7,135 nt of DNA from an uncultured Eubacteriales bacterium (GTDB taxonomy: Bacteria; Bacillota_A; Clostridia; Oscillospirales; CAG-272). Positions 1 through 5,912 of the stretch are shown here, piece after piece. The translations under genes and the position numbers were made by a program. Positions within the stretch are counted from its first letter, which is position 1. Each line of letters starts with the position of its first letter. The notes beneath the pieces were generated by a model. That model ran no database searches, was not told the origin of the DNA, and saw only the letters and a list, made by a program, of their open reading frames with translations. The stretch lies in the NCBI GenBank assembly GCA_900557635.1, contig USTB01000040.1, positions 1 through 7,135 on the forward strand. Reading direction: 5' to 3'.

Positions 1-716
1 CAGACCGCCTGTGCAACCTTGGGTTCCAGACCCGCCTGCCGCATGGCGCAAAACAGATCGACCGTGCGATCCGGACGGCAGACCGTGTAAAACAAGCCGC
101 CGTAGCGCAGCATTCCGGCGGCGGTGCGGCAGAAATCGCTCAACGTGCCGTTCATCTCATGCATCGAGATCTGACGGAGCGCATGCTCCGACGCGCGCCC
201 CTGACAGACATAATACGGCGGGTTGGAAAAAACGACGTCCGCAGAATCAAATCGCCAGGTGCGGACATCGGCGCAATGCGCGATCACGCGGGAGGAAAGC
301 CCGTTGTCCTCGGCATTGCGCGCGGTCAGCGCCGCCAGCGCAGGAACCAGCTCCAGCGCATGGATACACGACAGCTTGTTCCGCTTTGCCAAGAGCAGGG
401 AGATCGCTCCCGTGCCGCATCCCAGCTCCACGCCGACCGAACGCGGACTGCGCCGCACAAATGCGGAAAGCAGAAGTGCGTCCGTCCCAAAGGTCAAGCC
501 GTCGCGGCGCTCTGTAATAACAAGCCCGTCGTTGATCTCGGTTCGGATCTCGCGGGATTCGTCACGCAAATCGGGCAAAGCAGGTGAAACGGGCGAATCG
601 GGAAGCTCGGACGAAAGGGACGCTCCCCGTGCGTCCGCGCAAAGCACACTCTGCATTTCGTCCTCGCCCGACGAACACATTTTCGGCTCGACTTGATCGC
701 GGTCAATCACAAACAC
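1..716 (-). CDS. tRNA1(Val) (adenine37-N6)-methyltransferase, YabB/TrmN6 type (3' end outside window)
   Basis: Class I SAM-dependent methyltransferase expected to methylate N6 of an adenine in the tRNA anticodon loop, in the cytoplasm. Numbering from the GTG at 716, the SAM-binding motif I is VELGCGTGAI (residues 96-105), followed by the acidic motif II residue E122 in HALELVP, and the N6-adenine catalytic motif NPPYY (165-169). The region RRDGLTFGTDALLLSAF (70-86) matches the conserved family N-terminus. 238 codons are visible; the family is usually about 250 residues, so little should be missing. The start is uncertain. GTG 716 has AAGGGGG eight bases upstream; in-frame GTG 710, ATG 680 and ATG 656 (behind GAGG) are alternatives, and the frame stays open up to 911. 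About 55 residues before the conserved core look unrelated to the family. In Bacillus the same gene lies downstream of yaaT and yabA, which supports the call. I saw no clear promoter directly upstream. Confidence 0.85.
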   Translation of the reverse strand, partial: MFVIDRDQVEPKMCSSGEDEMQSVLCADARGASLSSELPDSPVSPALPDLRDESREIRTEINDGLVITERRDGLTFGTDALLLSAFVRRSPRSVGVELGCGTGAISLLLAKRNKLSCIHALELVPALAALTARNAEDNGLSSRVIAHCADVRTWRFDSADVVFSNPPYYVCQGRASEHALRQISMHEMNGTLSDFCRTAAGMLRYGGLFYTVCRPDRTVDLFCAMRQAGLEPKVAQAV

Positions 717-794
717 CCGTCTGTCCCCCTTCCCCGTAAAAAAATCGTAAAAATATTGAAAGCGCACTGCCGTAAAACAGGCGCATGGCTTTTC

Positions 795-832
795 AAAGGG
801 GAGGCGTCCATTGATACAGACGCCTCCCCTTT
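795..832. terminator. Perfect 14-bp inverted repeat; hairpin of uncertain role
   Basis: Arms AAAGGGGAGGCGTC (795-808) and GACGCCTCCCCTTT (819-832) pair perfectly around a 10-base loop. It lies between ferredoxin and the methyltransferase gene. Read on the minus strand the stem is followed by TTTGAAAA, and on the plus strand by TTTCCG, so neither side has a real U-run. It could be a second, weaker terminator behind ferredoxin, or a structured leader for the methyltransferase. The hairpin is certain from the sequence; the function is not. Confidence 0.5.
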
Positions 833-861
833 CCGTTGCGCCTAAGCGGCGCCGCCTATAG

Positions 862-871
862 GAATCGGACA
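862..871 (-). repeat. Copy 1 of intergenic 10-mer TGTCCGATTC
   Basis: Exact 10-base word, read on the minus strand, in the gap upstream of the methyltransferase gene. The same word recurs at 1354-1363 and 5789-5798, both also in noncoding gaps. Its role is unknown. Confidence 0.35.
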
Positions 872-882
872 GGTGAGGTGTT

Positions 883-904
883 AAAAAACGCAAAATGCGG
901 TTTT
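883..904 (-). terminator. Small intrinsic terminator after ferredoxin
   Basis: On the minus strand a short stem CGCA-TTT-TGCG is flanked by AAAAC and by a run of six T. The outer A/T bases can extend the stem around one bulged C. It lies about 70 bases beyond the ferredoxin stop codon, which fits the end of a short monocistronic mRNA. The stem is small, so termination may be partial. Confidence 0.5.
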
Positions 905-915
905 CACAGTCTCAT

Positions 916-938
916 GCGCAGACGCATATGCTCTGCGC
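916..938. other. Inverted repeat in the ferredoxin 3' region
   Basis: GCGCAGA (916-922) pairs with TCTGCGC (932-938) around the loop CGCATATGC, which itself holds the palindrome GCATATGC. No T-run follows on either strand. It lies between the ferredoxin stop and its terminator, and may simply stabilise the mRNA 3' end. Confidence 0.3.
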
Positions 939-975
939 GGCACTGTCCGTTGCCAAAGGATATCCGATGTAGGAA

Positions 976-1146
976 TCAGTCCTTAGCGGGTGCGCTGACA
1001 GGACATGTATCGGCACAAGCACCGCACTCAATGCATTCGTCAGCATTGATCTCGTACTTGCCGTCCTTCTCGGAAATTGCTTCAACGGGGCATTCAGCAG
1101 CGCAAGCGCCGCAAGCAATGCACTCATCGGAAATCTTGTATGCCAT
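976..1146 (-). CDS. 2[4Fe-4S] bacterial-type ferredoxin, 56 residues
   Basis: Small soluble electron carrier. Translation from the ATG at 1146 gives 56 residues ending at TGA 976-978, the usual size for clostridial ferredoxin. Two ligand sets of the form CxxCxxCxxxCP are present: C9, C12, C15, C19-P20 and C38, C41, C44, C48-P49, so each half binds one 4Fe-4S cluster with ligand exchange between halves as known for the family. A GGAGG ribosome binding site lies at 1156-1160, nine bases before the start. The gene has its own strong promoter and a terminator, so it is probably transcribed alone and highly. Its redox partner cannot be told from the window. It sits where Bacillus has yabA between yaaT and yabB. 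Confidence 0.95.
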   Translation of the reverse strand: MAYKISDECIACGACAAECPVEAISEKDGKYEINADECIECGACADTCPVSAPAKD

Positions 1147-1176
1147 GATCGTATACCTCCAACATGTTTTGTGGCT

Positions 1177-1205
1177 ATTGTATCACACTATGCCGAAAAA
1201 GTCAA
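1177..1205 (-). promoter_or_regulatory. Sigma-A promoter of the ferredoxin gene
   Basis: Read on the minus strand, the -35 box TTGACT (1200-1205) and the -10 box TACAAT (1177-1182) are separated by exactly 17 bases. Transcription should start near 1170, leaving a leader of about 25 bases that contains the GGAGG site. Each box differs from consensus at one position. Confidence 0.85.
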
Positions 1206-1214
1206 ACACTTTTC

Positions 1215-1247
1215 CGGTTAAATTTTCGGTAATTTTGCGGTATTTTT
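1215..1247 (-). promoter_or_regulatory. Phased A/T-tract region upstream of the ferredoxin promoter
   Basis: Three related units begin with CGGT followed by A/T-rich tracts, at 1215, 1227 and 1238, that is at steps of 12 and 11 bases. They lie directly upstream of the -35 box. Tracts spaced near one helical turn can bend DNA or act as an UP-like element. A regulator binding three tandem sites would look similar. This is an inference from spacing only. Confidence 0.35.
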
Positions 1248-1353
1248 ATGCAAAACAGAGAAAGTGCACACTTTTGACCGTCTTTTCCCCGATTTACCGA
1301 CCGCGCGACCCGCATATTGCGAAAATCGCTCCCGCCAAAAAAACGAAAAAAGC

Positions 1354-1363
1354 GAATCGGACA
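1354..1363 (-). repeat. Copy 2 of intergenic 10-mer TGTCCGATTC
   Basis: Second exact copy of the word, in the gap between the solute-binding-protein terminator and the ferredoxin promoter. Apart from the promoter, the phased tracts, this word, a short palindrome at 1261-1274 (AAAGTG/CACTTT) and the terminator, I see nothing else in the 303-base gap 1147-1449. Confidence 0.35.
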
Positions 1364-1391
1364 GTCGTAAATACCGCAAATCGAAAAGCGC

Positions 1392-1434
1392 AAAAAACGC
1401 AACCGCACCGTTGATTTTTCAACGGTGCGGCTGC
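1392..1434 (-). terminator. Strong intrinsic terminator of the solute-binding-protein gene
   Basis: On the minus strand a 16-bp stem with one G-U pair (arms at 1419-1434 and 1399-1414, core CCGCACCGTTGA) closes a four-base AAAA loop. It is followed by a run of six T (1392-1397). It begins 15 bases after the stop codon. It should end transcripts from the gene's own promoter as well as any read-through from holB-ricT. Confidence 0.9.
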
Positions 1435-1449
1435 ATTCGTATGTTCAGA

Positions 1450-2964
1450 TTACGGCAATGCCTCAAAGGCAGTGATAATCTTCTTCAGCTTGGCGTTTGC
1501 GCCTCTCTTGTACGTATCGTACACGGATTCGTACTGGAAGGAGCCCCACGTATTCATGGTGCTGTAGACCTTGCCCACATCACCGATATCCAGGATCGAA
1601 TAGTCAAATTGTCTGGTGGAGAAGATGATATCCAGCATGTTCTTGGACTCGTTATCGCGCAGGAGCTTGGAGTCGTAGCCGAGCATGGTATCGAACTCGG
1701 TGTTGTACACCGTATCGGTGGACATGCCGCCCAGAACATCCAGAATCGTACCGGTGCGATCCAATTCCTGATTGAACACAGGAATGATGTAGGAGGAGAA
1801 GAAGTGCTGGTTCACGGAGCCGCTGTATCTGGTCTGCGTATTGTCACGCATGGGCATCGGAATGATACCGAACTCGGTGTCCGTATTGCGGTATCTGTTC
1901 AGCTGGCAGGTAACGATCCAGTAGAAGAGCAGACGGTTATCTGAAAACATGGTGTCGCGGGCTTCGGTATCCAGATCGCCCTGATAGGAGATGTCGTTCT
2001 GGAACACCAGTTCATACAGTTTAGATGCTGCATTGACGTATGCCTCATCGCCCATCATCAACTGAGGAACACCCTCCTCATTCGGCTTTGTCTTAGGCTG
2101 ATCAAAGCCGCTTGCAAGAACGCCGGCACCCCCGCCGATCCACATGCCCCAGGAGTCCTCGGGGCCCATGTTGCCGTCGCCGGTATCAAAGGTAGCCTTC
2201 TTTGCCATGTCGGTCATGGTCTGAAGGGTCCAGTTGTTCTCCTTCACAAGGTCATAAGGATTGCTGAGGCTCAGGGTCTGAACCATATCCTTGTTGAACA
2301 TCAGAAGGTTCACTGCCATATCGTCGTACACATTGATGTGACCGGCGATGGTGTACAGCTTGGAGTGGAAGAGCGTGAAGCTCTCCGCCATGTTCTGATC
2401 CCACCAGTCGTTGGAAAGATCCAGCGTCTCCACCTCGAGGAGGTTGGTGCAGTATCCTTCCATTGCAAGGGTCAGCGCCTCATACAAAGAGGTCAGCACG
2501 ATATCGTAATCGGTGTCGCCGGTCTCAATTGCCTTGCGCACCATATCCTGCGTGGAATCGGTTCCGTCCCAGACAGGGGTGATGGTGATGTTCAGCAATT
2601 CCTCGGTCAAACGGTTTCTCTTGTAGATCGCGGATTCCAGAGGATCGGCGCTGTCGGTCTCGTACCAAATCTCGTTAAAGGTATCGCCGAGAAAGCTGCC
2701 GTACCACCATGAGCCGCTCGCCATACCAAGAATCTTGAAGTCGTAGGCGTTAAAGTCGTAATCACCATACAGGGATTCGACTAACTGACGGTTGGAATCC
2801 GTCGGGGTGTCGTCGCCGCCCGACGCGGTTGTGGTCTTTGTCGTTGTGGACGCGTTGCCGTCGCCGCTTGTTTTGCAGGCGGTCAGAACCAGTCCGAAGA
2901 CCGTGACGATCAGGAGCAATGCCGCAATAAGGCGGACATGCCGTGACGTATTATTCTGTTTCAT
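1450..2964 (-). CDS. Lipoprotein extracellular solute-binding protein of an ABC importer, carbohydrate type
   Basis: Predicted to capture a solute, probably a sugar or oligosaccharide, outside the membrane and pass it to an ABC permease. 504 residues, a little longer than the usual 400-450. A lipoprotein signal peptide runs to the lipobox LTAC with lipidated C30, followed by a Ser/Thr/Asp-rich linker (about 31-58) and then the binding domain. Family traits include ESAIYKRNRLTEELLNI (110-126), LMFNKDM (221-227) and NPYDLVKENNWTL (235-247), the pattern common in family-1 binding proteins. The ATG at 2964 has GGAGG at 2971-2975. A consensus promoter and a strong terminator bracket the gene. No permease or ATPase gene is in the window, so it is an orphan here. 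It looks less GC-rich than holB and ricT, which may reflect high expression rather than transfer. The substrate cannot be named. Confidence 0.9.
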   Translation of the reverse strand: MKQNNTSRHVRLIAALLLIVTVFGLVLTACKTSGDGNASTTTKTTTASGGDDTPTDSNRQLVESLYGDYDFNAYDFKILGMASGSWWYGSFLGDTFNEIWYETDSADPLESAIYKRNRLTEELLNITITPVWDGTDSTQDMVRKAIETGDTDYDIVLTSLYEALTLAMEGYCTNLLEVETLDLSNDWWDQNMAESFTLFHSKLYTIAGHINVYDDMAVNLLMFNKDMVQTLSLSNPYDLVKENNWTLQTMTDMAKKATFDTGDGNMGPEDSWGMWIGGGAGVLASGFDQPKTKPNEEGVPQLMMGDEAYVNAASKLYELVFQNDISYQGDLDTEARDTMFSDNRLLFYWIVTCQLNRYRNTDTEFGIIPMPMRDNTQTRYSGSVNQHFFSSYIIPVFNQELDRTGTILDVLGGMSTDTVYNTEFDTMLGYDSKLLRDNESKNMLDIIFSTRQFDYSILDIGDVGKVYSTMNTWGSFQYESVYDTYKRGANAKLKKIITAFEALP

Positions 2965-3005
2965 TCAATACCTCCGTACACATTACAGAATGAATTCTAC
3001 CATTC

Positions 3006-3034
3006 AGTGTATCATGCTTTCGGTCATTTGTCAA
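3006..3034 (-). promoter_or_regulatory. Sigma-A promoter of the solute-binding-protein gene
   Basis: On the minus strand, TTGACA (3029-3034, perfect -35) and TACACT (3006-3011) are 17 bases apart. The predicted start is near 3000, giving a leader of about 35 bases. The -35 box begins about 24 bases after the ricT stop. No terminator separates the two genes, so read-through from ricT is likely. Downstream of the -10 box the leader holds GAATG and CATTC as an inverted repeat, a possible but unproven operator. Confidence 0.85.
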
Positions 3035-3057
3035 GAAACTAAGACAAATTCACCAAT

Positions 3058-4608
3058 TTATTTCTGCAGATCGGGACCGTTTTTGGCTTGCGGTGCCGAT
3101 TGCGGGCTGCGCGGCTTGCCTGCATCGCGCGGCGGCATGTTCGGATTATCCTTTCCGCCGCTGTTCGGACGGCGGTGTCGACGGTTGTTCTGACGGTTCT
3201 CGCCGTTTGCGGGATTCTGCGCGTTTGCACGGCGTTCTCCCTGACGGCGATTGTCATTATCGCGGGGCTGCTGCGAACGCTGTGCGGGGGCTGAAGCGGA
3301 ACGTTCGTTTTTCCGCTCATTGCGGCGGCGCTCCCCTGCGGCTCTTTCGCTGTCCTCCGCCGTCTGCGCGGGACGCGTCACGCGGGAAGGCTCTTCCTCG
3401 GGCATGGGTGCGTCAAACGAAGCGCGCTTCCGGATCTGGCGGCGCGGCGTCTGCCGTCCCTCTCCGCCCGATGTCCGTGCGGCACGCGGGGGACGCTCCG
3501 CCGTCATTTTCGACGGAATTCTTCTGCCTGCCGATGCGGAGCGCTGTGCCGCTTCCTTTTCGGCATGGCGGGAAACTGCCCGCCCCTGCTCCTCGCTGAC
3601 CAGAGCGGAAAAGGCTTCCTTTGCACCCGACGGCTTGAGGATCTTCACATCGTCGCGGTGATACACGCGGGGCGATTCCTCCGGGGAGGCGGCAAGGCGC
3701 ACCTTGATCCACCCTGCAAGGGGGGAATTCTCGGTCACGATGCCCGCGCCGTCCGCCGTTTCCACCAGCGCGTCCACACGCGGCGTGCGCGCGATCTCCT
3801 CGGCATAGGTCTCCGATTCGTAGCGCAGACAGCACATCAGTCTGCCGCACGTACCCGAAATCTTTGCAGAATTCAGCGAAAGATTCTGCTCCTTTGCCAT
3901 CTTGATGGAGACCTGCACGAAATCCGACAAAAAGCTGTGACAGCAGAAGGGTCTTCCGCAGATGCCCAAGCCCCCGAGCAGCTTCGCCTCATCGCGAATA
4001 CCGATCTGCCGCAGTTCGATGCGCGTGCGGAATACCGACGCCAGATCCTTGACCAGATCGCGGAAATCCACTCTGCCGTCCGCCGTAAAGTAGAACAGAA
4101 GGCGGCTGTTGTCGAACGCATATTCCACGTCCACCAGCTTCATTTCCAGCTTATGCTGTGCGATCTTCTGCACGCATACATTGAAGGCATCCACCTCCTT
4201 GACGGCGTTATCCTCGGCGCGCTTCCGATCCTCTGCCGTTGCGGCGCGGACAACGCGGCGAAGGGGCGGGACGATGTCGGTCTGCGGCACGATCCGATTC
4301 GGCGTGATAACCCTGCCGTACTCCATGCCGCGCGCAGTTTCCACCACGGCATCGTCTTCGCGGACGAAGGTAAGCCCCGCCGGATCAAAATAATAGATCT
4401 TGCCCGAGGAGCGGAAACGGATCCCCACGATCTCCACGCCGGACACCTCTTCGGCACCGGGCGTCCCGCCGTTGTCCTCGGTCTCCGCATTTTCCGACAC
4501 GGCGACGGACGTGTCTGCCGTCTCCTGCCAGACCGCGGCTTCGGTCTCGGATACGCCGTCCTCCGAAACCGTTTCATATTCCGCATTCATATCTCTGTTT
4601 TCTTCCAT
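3058..4608 (-). CDS. ricT: RicT (YaaT), PSP1-domain subunit of the RicAFT/Y mRNA-processing complex
   Basis: In Bacillus, RicT with RicA and RicF forms an Fe-S complex that stimulates RNase Y cleavage of mRNAs and affects sporulation, competence and biofilms. This protein has 516 residues against about 275 in Bacillus. Residues 1-55 are acidic and probably disordered. The PSP1 region spans about 56-325 and includes GMEYGRV (94-100), ADGRVDFRDLVKDL (176-189) and ELRQIGIRDEAKLLGGLG (198-215). The conserved cysteines lie in CGRPFCC (217, 222, 223) and CGRLMCC (254, 259, 260), the residues tied to Fe-S binding in this family. Residues about 340-516 form an Arg/Gln/Asn/Pro-rich low-complexity tail. 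The ATG at 4608 has AGGAG at 4617-4621; longer in-frame starts up to 4833 would run back into holB and lack family similarity. It lies 55 bases after holB, as in Bacillus, and is probably co-transcribed with it. Confidence 0.93.
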   Translation of the reverse strand: MEENRDMNAEYETVSEDGVSETEAAVWQETADTSVAVSENAETEDNGGTPGAEEVSGVEIVGIRFRSSGKIYYFDPAGLTFVREDDAVVETARGMEYGRVITPNRIVPQTDIVPPLRRVVRAATAEDRKRAEDNAVKEVDAFNVCVQKIAQHKLEMKLVDVEYAFDNSRLLFYFTADGRVDFRDLVKDLASVFRTRIELRQIGIRDEAKLLGGLGICGRPFCCHSFLSDFVQVSIKMAKEQNLSLNSAKISGTCGRLMCCLRYESETYAEEIARTPRVDALVETADGAGIVTENSPLAGWIKVRLAASPEESPRVYHRDDVKILKPSGAKEAFSALVSEEQGRAVSRHAEKEAAQRSASAGRRIPSKMTAERPPRAARTSGGEGRQTPRRQIRKRASFDAPMPEEEPSRVTRPAQTAEDSERAAGERRRNERKNERSASAPAQRSQQPRDNDNRRQGERRANAQNPANGENRQNNRRHRRPNSGGKDNPNMPPRDAGKPRSPQSAPQAKNGPDLQK

Positions 4609-4621
4609 ACTGTTTTCTCCT

Positions 4622-4640
4622 GCCGCCTGAAGCGGGCGGC
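4622..4640 (-). other. GC hairpin just before the ricT ribosome binding site
   Basis: On the minus strand GCCGCC (4635-4640) pairs with GGCGGC (4622-4627) around a seven-base loop, and AGGAG of the ricT ribosome binding site follows at once (4617-4621). No T-run is present, so it is not a terminator. It could tune ricT translation or mark an mRNA processing point in the holB-ricT message. Confidence 0.35.
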
Positions 4641-4663
4641 GCTCTGTTTCTCGTTTTCGGTTT

Positions 4664-5692
4664 TTATTTTCCGCAGGCGGCGCGAAGCCGTACGCCCAAA
4701 CTCTGCTTGGTGTTTGCGATATTCGCGTTTGCCCCGAGATCGTCGCCCGCACACCGCACCGCTTCCTCCATGCGAAGCAAACAGCGCACCGAGAAGCCCG
4801 CCGCATGCCGCTGTGCCTGTTCGGCTTCGGCAAAGCAGATCAGACTGCGGTTCACCCGCTCCATGGTGCTATCCGACGCTTCCCGCATGGTGACGGTCTT
4901 GAACAGCAGAAGATCACGGATCGCACAACGCACGACATCCATCTCATCCCGCAGTTTTTCGCGGTCGGACGGAAGCGCCTCCAAACACAAAAGCAACCGA
5001 ACCGGATCTCCCGCCGACAGCGCCTCGAACAGCCCCTCCGCCGCCTTCATGGAGGAATCGTCCGCCCGTCCGCGCAGATACTTCTGCGCCAGTCCGATAC
5101 TGCCGCCGCACCGCCGCACCGCAAAGTGCAAACGATCCGGATTTTCCCGCTGAAAACGCTGTGCCGTGCTGTCCTCGGAGAGCAGATACGACAGTATCTC
5201 GTCCTCACCGAAGCGTTGCATGGTCAGCGTGGGAGCGCGACTCCGCACGGTGGGAATGATTTCCGATGCGTTTTCGGTCAGCAGAAAGAACCACACGCCC
5301 TCGTACGGCTCCTCCAGAATTTTCAGAAGCGCGTTCTGTGCCTGCAGGGTCAGCGCGGCGGCATCGTGGATCACGAAAAATTTACCGTCTAAGTCGTTCG
5401 GCTCGATCGACGCCCGTCTGCGGATCTCCCGCGCCGCCTCCACACCGATGCTCTTGCGGTCTGGCGGAAGTTCGGTCACAATCACGTCCACACAGGTGCC
5501 GTTTCGGATCTTTTCCTCGTTTTCCGCCCCGCTCATGGCACAGATCAGCTCGGTTACAAGCGTGTGCTTGCCGCTTCCGCGCGCGCCCTCAATGATCAGC
5601 GCATGCGGAACGGTTTCCTGCCGCAACGCGTCGCCGAGATAGCGCTTGACCTTATCGTTGCCTATCAGGCGGGAAAACAGGAACGAATTCAT
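4664..5692 (-). CDS. holB: DNA polymerase III subunit delta' (clamp-loader AAA+ protein)
   Basis: Delta' is a clamp-loader subunit that, with the DnaX protein and delta, places the sliding clamp on primed DNA at the replication fork. The 342-residue product has the AAA+ layout. The P-loop is GARGSGKHT (36-44), the Walker-B-like segment is FFVIHDAAALT (105-115), then NALLKILEEP (120-129), and sensor/arginine-finger TVRSRAPTL (148-156), where the family usually has SRC. The four zinc-binding cysteines expected after the P-loop are absent; only C67 remains near there. The start is chosen at ATG 5692, seven bases after an AAAGAG site; the adjacent ATG 5695 is equally possible, and a TTG at 5722 lacks a ribosome binding site. 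The upstream partners found in Bacillus (tmk, yaaQ, yaaR) are not here; instead the gene opens the cluster behind its own promoter. ricT follows after 55 bases. Confidence 0.92.
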   Translation of the reverse strand: MNSFLFSRLIGNDKVKRYLGDALRQETVPHALIIEGARGSGKHTLVTELICAMSGAENEEKIRNGTCVDVIVTELPPDRKSIGVEAAREIRRRASIEPNDLDGKFFVIHDAAALTLQAQNALLKILEEPYEGVWFFLLTENASEIIPTVRSRAPTLTMQRFGEDEILSYLLSEDSTAQRFQRENPDRLHFAVRRCGGSIGLAQKYLRGRADDSSMKAAEGLFEALSAGDPVRLLLCLEALPSDREKLRDEMDVVRCAIRDLLLFKTVTMREASDSTMERVNRSLICFAEAEQAQRHAAGFSVRCLLRMEEAVRCAGDDLGANANIANTKQSLGVRLRAACGK

Positions 5693-5788
5693 CATTTCAC
5701 TCTTTTCTGCATTTTTGTGCAAAAATTGCTTCGGGTAAAATGCAACATCGGGTTCATGCTAATCTTGTAAGAAAAGCGGGCAGGCCGG

Positions 5789-5798
5789 GAATCGGACA
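5789..5798 (-). repeat. Copy 3 of intergenic 10-mer TGTCCGATTC
   Basis: Third exact copy, in the holB leader. Here seven of its bases can also pair with AATCGGA on the same strand (plus 5815-5821), forming a hairpin with an 18-base loop in the 5' untranslated region. Confidence 0.35.
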
Positions 5799-5857
5799 AA
5801 AAGTGTGTTTCCCATCCGATTTTGCCGCATCGCACCCGCAATTTGCAAGACATCTTT

Positions 5858-5887
5858 ATTATAACACACGTTCCCGCATTTTGTCAA
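5858..5887 (-). promoter_or_regulatory. Sigma-A promoter of the holB-ricT operon
   Basis: On the minus strand, perfect TTGACA (5882-5887) and perfect TATAAT (5858-5863) lie 18 bases apart. Transcription should start near 5851, giving a leader of about 160 bases before holB. The -35 box is about 25 bases from the start codon of the divergent plus-strand gene, so the two could affect each other. I found no convincing sigma-A promoter for the plus-strand gene in this gap. Confidence 0.88.
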
Positions 5888-5912
5888 TTGATTTCACAGG
5901 GAGGTTTCGAAA

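Noticed and set aside
11..696. Overlapping plus-strand frames opposite the methyltransferase
   Set aside because: The minus strand carries the SAM motif and NPPYY; the plus frames are Arg/Ser-rich shadows.
1202..1408. Minus-strand frame of 68 codons between the solute-binding-protein terminator and the ferredoxin promoter
   Set aside because: It starts inside the terminator stem, runs through the phased A/T tracts and has no ribosome binding site.
3565..4893. Long plus-strand open frame of 442 codons opposite ricT and holB
   Set aside because: It overlaps two clearly conserved minus-strand genes, has no ribosome binding site and shows Arg/His/Ala-rich composition typical of an antisense shadow in GC-rich DNA.
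5820..5900. Possible sporulation sigma (E or G type) promoter for the YpeB-like gene
   Set aside because: CAT-type -10 candidates exist, but neither box pair matches consensus with correct spacing well enough to report.
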